Both the position numbers and the translations under genes were made by a program. Source: Rhodospirillaceae bacterium (GTDB lineage Bacteria; Pseudomonadota; Alphaproteobacteria; Bin65). Taken from it: a DNA stretch of 64,000 nt. Below are positions 53,123 through 62,291 of this stretch, in pieces; position 1 is the stretch's first letter, and each line of letters opens with the position of its first letter. Location of the stretch: assembly GCA_028819475.1 (NCBI GenBank), contig JAPPLJ010000001.1, positions 1 to 64,000 of the forward strand, read 5' to 3'. The notes under the pieces were generated by a model. The model searched no databases. It was not told the origin of the DNA and was given only the letters and a program-made list of their open reading frames with translations.

Positions 53123-54317
53123 CGCGCTTCTTTTCCCGGATGATGTTCAGGACCGTTTCGGCGGCCAGGTCGCTGGGCTTGCGGCCGGGCACCGACAGCG
53201 TTTCGGCGACAGCACGAATACGCTCCGCCTGGGCGCGGCGCAACGCCGGATCGCGCAACAGCGGCGCCAGCGCGTCGGCGACCGGTTCCGGCCGGCACCG
53301 CTCCAGCAGGCATTCCGGCATGATCTCCTCGCCGGCGGCGACGTTGACCGCCGATACATACGGCGTGTTGACGAGGAAACCCGCGATCCGCCCTTCGAGC
53401 CGGGGCAGCTTGTAGGTCACCACGGCCGGCGTGCCGGCGAGCGCCAGTTCGACCGTAACGGTGCCGGAGGCCGCCAGCGCCGCGTCGGCCGCAGCCAGGG
53501 CGAGGTATCTCGTATCGTCGGCGGGTAGCGGGAATAGCGGTACGGGCCAGTCCGCCGTCAGGGCCGACGCCAGTTCCCGAACCGATGCCACCGTAGGCAT
53601 CAGGCAAACCGGCGCCAGGCCCTGGCTCTTGAGGCGCTGGATCGCGGCGCGGTACAGCGGCAATTGCCGGCCGACCTCCTTGCGCCGGCTGCCGGGCAGC
53701 AGACACAGCAACGGCCGTCCGCCCTCGCCTGCGAAGCGATCCCGGAACCGGGCTACGGCGGCGGCATCGGGCGGATCCGGCTCGGCGGCGGGATGGCCGA
53801 CAAACGTGACCGGCAAACCATGCGGTTCGAACCACGGCGCTTCGAACGGGAATATCGTCAGCAGATGCGTCAGGCGCCGCGCGATCACACGGGCCCGCCC
53901 CGGGCGCCACGCCCATACCGTCGGCGCCACATAATGCACCAGCGTCTCGCCGCGCCGCGCGAGGCGCCGCCCCATATGGCCGGACAGGGCCTGGGCGTCG
54001 ATCGTGACGACGCAATCGGGCCGGCGGCGGGCGATGTCGCGCTCAAGCTGCTTCATGTGCCCGAGAATGCTGCGCAGGCGCGGCACATAGTCGAGGCCCA
54101 TGACCGAGAACAGATCGATGGAAAACAGGCTCTCGAGACCGGCCGCGGCCATTGCCGGACCGCCGATCCCGCCGAAATCGACCTCGCCCCCTGTCCGACG
54201 CTGCAGCGCCCGGATCAGGTGCCCCCCGATCTGGTCGCCGGACGGTTCGCCCACGATGAAGTAGACGAACGGGCGGCGGCTGCCGGATCGGCCGGAATCA
54301 GACGGTGTGCCCGGCAT
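53115..54317 (-). CDS. lpxB: Lipid-A-disaccharide synthase
   Basis: A 400-residue glycosyltransferase joining UDP-2,3-diacylglucosamine and lipid X on the inner membrane in lipid A assembly. VYFIVGEPSGDQIGGHLIRAL (near residue 15), VHYVAPTVWAWRPGRA, LLCLLPGSRRKEV and ALAASGTVTVELALAGTPAVV (donor site) are characteristic. The ATG at 54317 lies inside the end of lpxI (20 bp overlap). The longer frame to 54647 is a shadow of lpxI. Confidence 0.95.
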   Translation of the reverse strand: MPGTPSDSGRSGSRRPFVYFIVGEPSGDQIGGHLIRALQRRTGGEVDFGGIGGPAMAAAGLESLFSIDLFSVMGLDYVPRLRSILGHMKQLERDIARRRPDCVVTIDAQALSGHMGRRLARRGETLVHYVAPTVWAWRPGRARVIARRLTHLLTIFPFEAPWFEPHGLPVTFVGHPAAEPDPPDAAAVARFRDRFAGEGGRPLLCLLPGSRRKEVGRQLPLYRAAIQRLKSQGLAPVCLMPTVASVRELASALTADWPVPLFPLPADDTRYLALAAADAALAASGTVTVELALAGTPAVVTYKLPRLEGRIAGFLVNTPYVSAVNVAAGEEIMPECLLERCRPEPVADALAPLLRDPALRRAQAERIRAVAETLSVPGRKPSDLAAETVLNIIREKKRDE

Positions 54318-55158
54318 CCGTTCCGTTGCCATCCAGATCCAGACCGACCAGGAAGAGGCCGGCCTTGTCCGCTGACGCGATAACGGCATCCCGGTTGACC
54401 AGAAGCGTCGCGCCCGCCTCGACTGCAATGCCGCGCAGGCCGGCCGCCGCCGCCTTTTCCACTGTCGCAGCGCCGATCGTCGGCAGATCGATGCGCCGGT
54501 CCTGACCGGTTTTCCGCAGCTTGACCAGGACACCGCCCGGTCCGCTGCGCTTGAGGGCTGCGCAGCGTTCGAGCAGGGCATCCGTGCCTTCGATGGCCTC
54601 CACGCCCAGGACCAGGGATTGCTGTACGACAACGGCCTGGCCGACATCCAGTTTGCCGAGGGACCGGGCGATGCCGACCCCGTGTGCGATATCGCGTTGC
54701 GCCTCTCGATCCGGCCGCGCGCGGCTCAGGTTACCGGACGGCGCCAGCAGGCCGGTTACGATATCCTGGATGGCAACCACCCTGAAACCGAAGCGTTCCA
54801 GCTCCCCGGCGACCGCGCGGAGCAATCCGTCGTCGCCCAGCGACTTGACCGCGACGCGCGCCAGGAATGCCGCCGCCTTGGCATCCGGCCGGATTTCCCT
54901 GAGAGCCGGGCGGCGAACCCGACCGACCATGACGATGTCCCTGATGCCCAGCTCGCGCGCCCGGTTTTCAAAGCGCCCGGCGGCGCCGATCCGTATAACC
55001 TCGTGCGGCGCGGCGAAAACGGCAGGATGGTCGGCGTGCCCCTTCAGCGCAAAGACGAAATAGGGCCGGTCCGCCTCTTCGCAGGCTTCAATGGCCAGCG
55101 CAGGGATTTCGCCGCCGCCGGCGATGATGGCGAGCGTTCCGGCCGCCGTCTCAGCCAC
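54298..55158 (-). CDS. lpxI: UDP-2,3-diacylglucosamine pyrophosphatase LpxI
   Basis: A 286-residue enzyme (DUF1009 family) making lipid X, the alphaproteobacterial replacement for LpxH. TLAIIAGGGEIPALAIEAC (near residue 6), DDGLLRAV, GKLDVGQAVVVQQSLVLGVEAIEGTDALL and the metal-binding RIDLPTIGAATVE are present. GTG at 55158 overlaps the lpxA stop and gives the usual length; the next in-frame ATG upstream lies well inside lpxA. Confidence 0.92.
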   Translation of the reverse strand: MAETAAGTLAIIAGGGEIPALAIEACEEADRPYFVFALKGHADHPAVFAAPHEVIRIGAAGRFENRARELGIRDIVMVGRVRRPALREIRPDAKAAAFLARVAVKSLGDDGLLRAVAGELERFGFRVVAIQDIVTGLLAPSGNLSRARPDREAQRDIAHGVGIARSLGKLDVGQAVVVQQSLVLGVEAIEGTDALLERCAALKRSGPGGVLVKLRKTGQDRRIDLPTIGAATVEKAAAAGLRGIAVEAGATLLVNRDAVIASADKAGLFLVGLDLDGNGTDAGHTV

Positions 55159-55948
55159 TGGTCGCCGGCGGCTGGCAGATCGGCCGTGCCGGATCGGCAC
55201 GGATGAAATCGACGATTTCCCGAACCGCAGCGCTGCCGTTGAACATTTCGGCGACATCGTTGGTGCGCTCGGTCAGCGTGCCTTCGGCGGCGAACAGCAA
55301 TCTGTAGGCGCGGCGCAACTCGTGGATCTGGTCGCGCGTATAGCCGCGGCGGCGCAAACCGATAAGGTTCAGGCCCGAAAGGCCCTCGCGCACGCCGATC
55401 ACCAGGCCGTAGGGAATGATATCGGCTTCGGAGGCCGACATCCCGCCCATCATGGCATGCCGGCCAACCCTGGCGAACTGCTGGATCGCCGAGTTGCCGC
55501 CGAGAATGGCGTAGTCGCCGATGGTGACGTGTCCTCCCATTACGGCATTGTTCGCCAGGATCACGTTGTCGCCTATGGTGCAATCGTGCGCGACATGGGT
55601 GTTCACCATGAAGAGGCAGTTGTCGCCGACCGTCGTGACGCCATGGCCCTTCGCCGTTCCTGTATGCAGCGTGGCGTGTTCGCGAATCACGGTGTTCCTG
55701 CCGACCACGAGGCGGGTCGGTTCGCCTCGATAACTTACGTCCTGAGGCGGCAAACCCACACAGGCATGCGGGTAGATGATCGTGCCGGCGCCGACGCTGG
55801 TATGGCCTTCGACCACGGCGTGCTGCATCACCGTGCAACCGTCCGCGAGAACGACATGGGCTCCGATCGTGGCGTAGGGACCTATGCGAACGGCGTCCCC
55901 CAGTGTGGCCGATCGATCGACAATGGCGGTCGGGTGAATTCCTGACAT
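55151..55948 (-). CDS. lpxA: UDP-N-acetylglucosamine O-acyltransferase
   Basis: A 265-residue left-handed beta-helix enzyme beginning lipid A synthesis. Hexapeptide repeats run from residue 3 (HPTAIVDRSATLGDAVRIG) to about 190. The catalytic His is in VNTHVAHDC (near 120) and the C-terminal helical domain is intact. The ATG at 55948 is typical (MSGIHPTAIV). It lies 14 bp after fabZ. Confidence 0.95.
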   Translation of the reverse strand: MSGIHPTAIVDRSATLGDAVRIGPYATIGAHVVLADGCTVMQHAVVEGHTSVGAGTIIYPHACVGLPPQDVSYRGEPTRLVVGRNTVIREHATLHTGTAKGHGVTTVGDNCLFMVNTHVAHDCTIGDNVILANNAVMGGHVTIGDYAILGGNSAIQQFARVGRHAMMGGMSASEADIIPYGLVIGVREGLSGLNLIGLRRRGYTRDQIHELRRAYRLLFAAEGTLTERTNDVAEMFNGSAAVREIVDFIRADPARPICQPPATSG

Positions 55949-55962
55949 GCCGGCGCCGCCAC

Positions 55963-56433
55963 TCAACTCACTTTATCGACGATCATGGCGGTGTAGGTCG
56001 CTTCGGCGACCACTTCGCCGTCGACCCTGCACACGCCGTCGAACTTCCAGACCAGCTTCCGCGCATGGCGCTTGACCACCTGGATGCGCATCCGGTCGCC
56101 GGGACGGACCGGCTTTCTGAAGCGCGCATTCTCGATCGACATGAAATAGACCAGCTTGCCTTCCATTTCCGGCCCCAGCGTTTCGATGACCAGGATCCCG
56201 GCGGTCTGCGCCATCGCCTCGATCACCAACACGCCCGGCATTACGGGAGAGCCTGGAAAATGCCCCTGGAAGTACGGCTCGTTGACCGACACATTCTTGA
56301 TCCCGACCGCGCTTTCGCCGCGGACCACATCTTCCATCCGGTCAACCATCAGGAACGGATAGCGGTGCGGCAGCACCTCCAGGATGCGCTGTATGTCCAG
56401 GGTCGAGGGAGGCGTTTCGTCGGACACTGTCAT
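55963..56433 (-). CDS. fabZ: 3-hydroxyacyl-ACP dehydratase FabZ
   Basis: A 156-residue hot-dog-fold enzyme dehydrating 3-hydroxyacyl-ACP in fatty acid synthesis. LPHRYPFLMVDR (19-30) and FQGHFPGSPVMPGVLVIEAMAQ (about 55-76) carry the active His and Glu. It directly precedes lpxA, but lpxD, which normally sits upstream of fabZ, is absent: the next gene is skp. Confidence 0.96.
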   Translation of the reverse strand: MTVSDETPPSTLDIQRILEVLPHRYPFLMVDRMEDVVRGESAVGIKNVSVNEPYFQGHFPGSPVMPGVLVIEAMAQTAGILVIETLGPEMEGKLVYFMSIENARFRKPVRPGDRMRIQVVKRHARKLVWKFDGVCRVDGEVVAEATYTAMIVDKVS

Positions 56434-56501
56434 TTACCGGTTCGCCGCGACCGCCATGCGAACCATTCAGATCGCGGACGCTTGCCGAAGAGCGGCGGCG
56501 G

Positions 56502-57110
56502 TTATTGTTTCTTCTTCGCCTTTTCGCGCCGCTTTTTCACTTCTTTCCTGGCATTGCCGACCGGGTCCTTGAAGTTCAGGGCCAGTTTCGGCAGGCGCTT
56601 GTTCAGGCGGGCGACGACCTTTTCCGTGATGTTGAATTGCGGGGTGGCGTGAATGAGCGCGACCTGGTTCAGAATCAGCGTCAGGCCGTCCTCGACCGCC
56701 ATTGCCTTCACCACCAGAACCACTTCCTGCCGGAATTTGGCAAACGCCTGCTGGAAGGCCTGACCCAATGCATCGTTCCGCGCCCGGCTCTGGCGCCGCA
56801 GCTTCACCAGTTCGGCTTGAAGCGCGCGAACACGCCGCTCATACTCCCCGCGCGACATTTCCTTGTCCTTGCGCAACCGGTCGTATTCCGCCTGCATTTC
56901 CTTTTCGGTGGATTCGAAATTCTTGTTGTACTTGGTGCGCAATGCCTCCAGCGCTTTCCGGATGCCGATCATCGCGCGCGAATCGCGCTGCACCTGTTGC
57001 ACATCGACAATTCCGATTCTGATCGCTGGCGCCTTCGTCTGCGCCTGCGATGCGGAAACGGTGCCCAAGGCGATCGCCGCGGCCAAACTCAGCAATCCGC
57101 AAACTTTCAT
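56502..57110 (-). CDS. skp: Periplasmic chaperone Skp/OmpH-like
   Basis: A 202-residue protein. The signal peptide (1-23, ending SASQA) is followed by the typical IRIGIVDVQQVQRDSRAM and a long amphipathic coiled coil (about 55-125) with basic and acidic heptads, then a short folded end. It delivers unfolded outer membrane proteins to BamA. The C-terminus is a Lys/Arg-rich tail (KKRREKAKKKQ). It starts 3 bp after bamA. Confidence 0.9.
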   Translation of the reverse strand: MKVCGLLSLAAAIALGTVSASQAQTKAPAIRIGIVDVQQVQRDSRAMIGIRKALEALRTKYNKNFESTEKEMQAEYDRLRKDKEMSRGEYERRVRALQAELVKLRRQSRARNDALGQAFQQAFAKFRQEVVLVVKAMAVEDGLTLILNQVALIHATPQFNITEKVVARLNKRLPKLALNFKDPVGNARKEVKKRREKAKKKQ

Positions 57111-57113
57111 GAT

Positions 57114-59411
57114 CTAGAACCTGGTTCCGAAGCGGAAGTTGAACAGGCGGGCGCGATCATGGGGTTGACGCGCCAGCGGAAAACCGAAGTCGAACCGGAG
57201 CGGCCCGAGCGGCGAACGCCAGGAAAGGCCGGCGCCTGCGGAAACACGCGGTGTCCCGTTGTCGATCAGATTCGACCCACTCGCGTCGATGCCGAAAGCG
57301 CTGCCGGTATCGGTGAACAACCGCCCCTTGATACCCAGTTCCTTCGGCAAGCCGAGCGGAAAACTCAATTCGGCGGTCAGCAGCCAGTAGTTATTGCCAC
57401 CCAGCGAATCGCTGGTCGCCCTATCGCGCGGGCCGACTCCCCCGTATTCAAAGCCGCGGAGCGTATCGCCTCCAAGGAAAAAGCGTTCGCCCAGCTTGAC
57501 GTCCTGACCGATCCCGCCGACATGGCCCGCCTCGCCGAGCAACGCCAGCACCAGGCCCGGTGTCAACGATTGCCAATAGCCGGCCTCGGCCGTGAGTTTG
57601 TAGAAACTCTCCGATCCTCCGAGACCGGCGATCGTCGTACCGCCGCCCAGAACGAAGCCGTCCGTCGCTTCGAAGCGGTTGTCGCGGGTATCCCAAACGA
57701 TGTTGGTGCCGACAGCCGACTTCGTCGAAGCGCCCGTGTCGTTTCGAAGGAATTCGGAGCGTTCCTCCGCAACATCTGTCACTCGACGGTTCGTCAGTTC
57801 GTAGAACGCCCCCTGGCGGACGTCTTCAGCCAGCGGAAAACCGAACCGGACCCGGCCGCCCAGCCGTTCTATCTGGAAATCCGAAGATTCCGAGAAACTG
57901 CTCTGAAATCCGCGTTTGGTCCGGAACAGGTCCACGCCGAAGGAAACGTCGCGCCCCAGGAAATGCTTATCGGTAAAGCTGGCGTCGATCTGCGAAGCTC
58001 TCAGAGACAGTTGGCCCGACAAGCGCACATCGTAGCCTCGTCCGAGAAAATTGGATTCCTGTATGCCGATATTGCCCAGCGGTCCGTCACGCGTGGAAAA
58101 TCCGCCGCCCAGCGACAGCTGGCCTGTAGCGCGTTCGACGACGACAATGACCAGGCGTACCCTGTCCGGTGTCGTGCCTTCCCTCCGCTCGATATTGACG
58201 GATTCGAAATAGCCGGTGTTGACCAAACGCCGCCGCGACTGGCTGATCTTGGTCGTATTGAACGCGTCGCCTTCGGAAACGAGGATCTCTCGCCGAACCA
58301 CCGAATCCCGGGTCCGGACATTCCCCAGAATCTCGATCCGCTCGATAAATATCCGCTGCCCTCTGTCGATCGTGAAGGTAACGTCTGCCGTCGCTTTGTC
58401 GCGGTTCAGCTTGACCTGCGGGTTCACCCTGGCAAACGCATAGCCGTGAGTGCCTGCAACATTGGTAAGGGCAACGACCGAACGATCGATTTTCCCGGCG
58501 TCATACCGATCGCCGGTTTGCGCCTTGACGGCGGCAGTCAGCGCTTTCGATTCGATCCGCGGGAGCCGGGAATCCACCACCAGCTTGCCGAACCGGTAGC
58601 GAGGACCTTCGCTGACAGTTATGGTGATAAAGAAACCTTCCCGGTCAGGAGCCAGTTCGGCGACCGCAGATAAAACCTGAAATTCGGCGAAACCGCGCTC
58701 CAAATAGTATCGACGCAGAAGTTCCTTGTCCGCCTCAAGCTTTCCGGGGTCGTAAATGTCCGAGCGGCCGAGAAAACGCCAGAATGCCGTTTCCTTGGTG
58801 ACAATCGCATCGCGCAGCGACCCGTCGGAATAGTTTCTGTTACCGATAAAGGTGATCCGACGGACCAGGGTCTTGGCCCCTTCCTCGATCTCGAATACGA
58901 CGTCGACGCGGTTCTGTGAGCGCGCAATGACCTTCGGCGTTATGGTTGCCGCATACCGGCCCGCGGCCCGATAGGCGACCAGCATATTCCGGATCGCTTC
59001 TTCGACCCTGGCGCGGGAATAGACGCTGCGCGGGCTGATGTTGGCGGCAGCGTTCAGATCCTCATTGTCGAGCTTGGAGTTACCCTCGAAAGCCACCCGG
59101 TTGACAATCGGGCTTTCGACAACGCGGACGACGAGGTCCGGGCCGCGGCGGCGGATCGACACATCGCGGAACAGGCCGCTCGCGAATAACGATTTCAGCG
59201 AGGCATCGATCTTTGCACTATCGAACGGTTCGCCGCGCTTGATCGTCAGATAGCCGGCCACCGACTGGGGATCGATGCGCCGCGTCCCCTCGACAATTAT
59301 GTTCCGGATCGTTCCGCCGCGCGCCTGGGCGGTTGCAGGGCTGACGGCCGTCGCTTGTGCGATTCCGGCAAGCAGCGCTACGCCCAGTAGCAACACCGTC
59401 AATATTCGCAC
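57114..59411 (-). CDS. bamA: Outer membrane protein assembly factor BamA
   Basis: A 765-residue Omp85 protein. The signal peptide (1-30) is followed by five POTRA domains (about 35-400; first starts IRNIIVEGTRRIDPQSV) and a beta-barrel ending in a C-terminal aromatic residue (FRFGTRF). The barrel loop GGDTLRGFEYGGVGPR holds the RGF motif of the surface loop 6. GTG at 59411 is preceded by GAAAGGAT; the longer in-frame ATG at 59525 lies within rseP and is rejected. Confidence 0.95.
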   Translation of the reverse strand: MRILTVLLLGVALLAGIAQATAVSPATAQARGGTIRNIIVEGTRRIDPQSVAGYLTIKRGEPFDSAKIDASLKSLFASGLFRDVSIRRRGPDLVVRVVESPIVNRVAFEGNSKLDNEDLNAAANISPRSVYSRARVEEAIRNMLVAYRAAGRYAATITPKVIARSQNRVDVVFEIEEGAKTLVRRITFIGNRNYSDGSLRDAIVTKETAFWRFLGRSDIYDPGKLEADKELLRRYYLERGFAEFQVLSAVAELAPDREGFFITITVSEGPRYRFGKLVVDSRLPRIESKALTAAVKAQTGDRYDAGKIDRSVVALTNVAGTHGYAFARVNPQVKLNRDKATADVTFTIDRGQRIFIERIEILGNVRTRDSVVRREILVSEGDAFNTTKISQSRRRLVNTGYFESVNIERREGTTPDRVRLVIVVVERATGQLSLGGGFSTRDGPLGNIGIQESNFLGRGYDVRLSGQLSLRASQIDASFTDKHFLGRDVSFGVDLFRTKRGFQSSFSESSDFQIERLGGRVRFGFPLAEDVRQGAFYELTNRRVTDVAEERSEFLRNDTGASTKSAVGTNIVWDTRDNRFEATDGFVLGGGTTIAGLGGSESFYKLTAEAGYWQSLTPGLVLALLGEAGHVGGIGQDVKLGERFFLGGDTLRGFEYGGVGPRDRATSDSLGGNNYWLLTAELSFPLGLPKELGIKGRLFTDTGSAFGIDASGSNLIDNGTPRVSAGAGLSWRSPLGPLRFDFGFPLARQPHDRARLFNFRFGTRF

Positions 59412-59482
59412 GCCAGATCCTTTCAGCCACAAGTCAACGCGACCGCCGATTCCATCGCCGGCGATCGCACTACTCGACAGGA

Positions 59483-60874
59483 TTACGAACCGTGCGCTCC
59501 GAACAGTCGGAGCAGATCGTTCCACGTAACGACGACCATGAGCCCTAATACCAAAGCCATGCCTATTCGGAAACCAAATTCCTGAGCCTTCTCGCCCAAT
59601 GGTTTACCGCGAATTGCTTCGATCCCGTAATACAGAAGATGGCCGCCGTCGAGCATCGGCACCGGCAGAAGATTGATCAGGCACAGGGAAAGCGAAATCG
59701 CCGCCATGAACCAGACGAATGCATAAATTCCGATCTGCGCCATGTCGCCGGACATTTCTGCGATGCGCAGCGGACCGCCGATATCCCTGAGCTCCCGCTT
59801 GCCGGCGAACATCTGCCCGATGGCCGTGGCGGATATGACAGTCAGCGACCAGGTCTCGCCCACGGCCGCCCAGAGCGCGGCAAGCGGACCGTGACGTTTC
59901 ATCGGCGGCGGCGCGACCCCGATTCCGATCCGCCCGACCGTCCGCGCGACGCCGGCACCGTCCCTGTACGAATAAACTTTCGGCACGACCGTCAGACCGA
60001 GGGAACGGCCGTCGCGCAGAATCCGCAATCTCAGCCGCTTTTCCGGCCCGGCCATCACGACTGTGCGGACTTCCTGGAAGGTCGATACCGGCCGCCCGTC
60101 GATTGCGACGATCCGGTCACCGTTCATAAGCCCGGCCTCGGCGGCGGCCGAATTCTCCAGAACCCGCCCGACGACCGGCGCGACCATCCGCACGGCGCCG
60201 AGCACACCGTAGACCTCGGTATTGCCGTGCTTGTCACGCACGGTGCGCGGTTCCGGCGTCAGCCGGAACGCGCGCTCGGCGTTGTCGCGCCTGACGACAA
60301 TCCGAAGTGCCTGTCCGGGGTGCAACAGAGCGACCTGTTCGACCTCTTCGAAACGATCGATGTTCCGGCCGGCGAATTGCACGATCGTGTCGCCGGTGCG
60401 CAGGCCGGCGCTTTCGGCGGCTCCGCCGGGAATCACCGCTCCCACGACGGCGGGTGTATGGCGCTGGCCGGCGGTCATGAACAGCAGCGCGAGGATCAGG
60501 ACCGCAAACAGATAGTTGACGGCAGGGCCGGCGAACACGATGGCTGCGCGCTGCCCCACGCTCTTGTGGTAGAAGCTCACCTTGCGCTGTTCGGGCGTGA
60601 GCCGCTGCACCGCCTCGCCCGGCCGGCTGGCCGCATCGGCGTCGCCGAACATCTTGACGTAGCCGCCGAGCGGGATCGCGCAGAATTTCCAGCGCGTGCC
60701 CCACCGGTCGTCCCGGCCGAACAGTTCGGGGCCGAAGCCGATCGAGAAAATCTCGACACGCACGCCGTTGCGGCGCGCTACAGAATAGTGCCCCATTTCG
60801 TGCACGAAGACGAGCAGCGTGAAGAGAACCAGGAACGGAAGAATGTAGTTCCAGAGGACGGAGATGAATTCCAT
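59483..60874 (-). CDS. rseP: Regulator of sigma-E protease RseP (site-2 metalloprotease)
   Basis: A 463-residue inner-membrane zinc protease cleaving membrane anti-sigma factors and signal peptides. VFVHEMGHYSVARRNGV (about 22-38) is the HExxH-type site; the third ligand is Asp in LLPVPMLDGGHLL (about 405). Two PDZ regions lie between (PGGAAESAGLRTGD and NSAAAEAGLMNGD). It is slightly longer than average. The gene lies upstream of bamA, the normal order. Confidence 0.93.
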   Translation of the reverse strand: MEFISVLWNYILPFLVLFTLLVFVHEMGHYSVARRNGVRVEIFSIGFGPELFGRDDRWGTRWKFCAIPLGGYVKMFGDADAASRPGEAVQRLTPEQRKVSFYHKSVGQRAAIVFAGPAVNYLFAVLILALLFMTAGQRHTPAVVGAVIPGGAAESAGLRTGDTIVQFAGRNIDRFEEVEQVALLHPGQALRIVVRRDNAERAFRLTPEPRTVRDKHGNTEVYGVLGAVRMVAPVVGRVLENSAAAEAGLMNGDRIVAIDGRPVSTFQEVRTVVMAGPEKRLRLRILRDGRSLGLTVVPKVYSYRDGAGVARTVGRIGIGVAPPPMKRHGPLAALWAAVGETWSLTVISATAIGQMFAGKRELRDIGGPLRIAEMSGDMAQIGIYAFVWFMAAISLSLCLINLLPVPMLDGGHLLYYGIEAIRGKPLGEKAQEFGFRIGMALVLGLMVVVTWNDLLRLFGAHGS

Positions 60875-61067
60875 CGGTCTTCAGTCCGGTGCAGCAAGCC
60901 GAGCGGTGGCGCCGCTCATGGTCCGGATCGGATATAGGCGCGGCCGTACCGAATTCTCCGCTCGGCATGTCGCGTCGCGCAATAGCCGGGAGCTCCTTGC
61001 CGATACGCCCGGCCCTCTCGGAATCTGGTCCTCGCAATAGCGGAATTCGAGCCCGCTCACTGCCCGC

Positions 61068-62291
61068 TCACTGGATCGTCAACGCGCGTGCGACCCGCCG
61101 GGCGGCCCGGTCGAGATCAAGAACATCCTCGATCGACCCGATCGGGTGCTGGGGCCCGCGCGCCAGGGTCTCCTCGACAACCGCGGCAATGTCGAGGAAA
61201 GGGATCCTTCCGTCGAGAAACGCTGCGACCGCAACCTCGTTGGCGGCGTTAAGCACGGCGGGCGCGGCGCCGCCGGCATCGAGCGCGCCAAACGCCAGCC
61301 TGAGAGCCGGAAAGCGCACGAAATCCGGTCCTTCGAACGTGAGCGTCCCGGTCTCCGTCAGGTCCAGCCGGGCGGACGGCGCCACCATCCGTTCCGGCCA
61401 GGCCAGGGTGTAGGCGATCGGGGTGCGCATGTCGGGCGTCCCCATCTGGGCGAGCGTCGACCCGTCGACATAATCGACCATGGAATGGACGACCGATTCG
61501 GGATGCACCACAACGGCGATCCGGTCTTTTTCGACGGGAAACAGGTGCCACGCCTCGATAATTTCCAGGCCCTTGTTCATCAACGTGGCCGAATCGACGG
61601 AAATCTTGGCGCCCATGTCCCAGTTCGGGTGGGCGACGGCCTCGGCCGGCGTCGCCGCGGCCATTCGTTCGCGCGACCAGTTCAGGAACGGGCCGCCCGA
61701 CGCCGTCAGGACGATGCGCGCCACCCGCTCGGGCTGGTCGAAATCGAACACCTGAAAGATGGCATTATGCTCGGAATCGACCGGCAGCAGCGTCGCGCCG
61801 CAGCGCTCCACTTCCGCCTGGACGAAATCCCCGGCACAGACCAGGCTCTCCTTGTTGGCCAACGCAACGACCGTCCCTTGCCGCACCGCACGCAGCGTCG
61901 GCTCGAGGCCGGCGGCGCCGACAATGCCGGCCATCACCCAGTCGGCCGGGCGGCTGGCGGCGTCTGCAACTGCCTCCGGCCCGGCAGCCGCCTCGACGCC
62001 GGTTCCGGCAAGCCCTTCCTTCAACGCGCCGTAGAGCGCCGGGTCCCCGATTGCGGCCAGACGCGCGCCGGTTTCCCGCGCCTGCTCGATCAGGAGCGCG
62101 ACGTTGCGATGGGCGGTCAGCGCCTCGACCGCAAACCGGTCGGGCTCGCGAGCAACCAAATCGAGCGTGCTTCGGCCGATCGAGCCGGTCGCGCCAAGGA
62201 TCGTGAGGCGCCGGGGCGGCGCATCGGCGGCGGATTCCGTACGGATCCGCCCGGATCGCCGCGCCGCCGGATCGGGTCCGCCTAGAGCCAT
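61068..62291 (-). CDS. dxr: 1-deoxy-D-xylulose 5-phosphate reductoisomerase
   Basis: A 407-residue NADPH enzyme of the non-mevalonate isoprenoid pathway. LTILGATGSIGRSTLDLV (near residue 29) binds NADPH; LLPVDSEHNAIFQ, TASGGPFLNWSRE and KISVDSATLMNKGLEIIEAWHLF cover the metal and substrate sites. The N-terminal ~25 residues are non-conserved. The ATG at 62291 overlaps the cdsA stop. No gene was seen in the 193 bp to rseP. Confidence 0.95.
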   Translation of the reverse strand: MALGGPDPAARRSGRIRTESAADAPPRRLTILGATGSIGRSTLDLVAREPDRFAVEALTAHRNVALLIEQARETGARLAAIGDPALYGALKEGLAGTGVEAAAGPEAVADAASRPADWVMAGIVGAAGLEPTLRAVRQGTVVALANKESLVCAGDFVQAEVERCGATLLPVDSEHNAIFQVFDFDQPERVARIVLTASGGPFLNWSRERMAAATPAEAVAHPNWDMGAKISVDSATLMNKGLEIIEAWHLFPVEKDRIAVVVHPESVVHSMVDYVDGSTLAQMGTPDMRTPIAYTLAWPERMVAPSARLDLTETGTLTFEGPDFVRFPALRLAFGALDAGGAAPAVLNAANEVAVAAFLDGRIPFLDIAAVVEETLARGPQHPIGSIEDVLDLDRAARRVARALTIQ

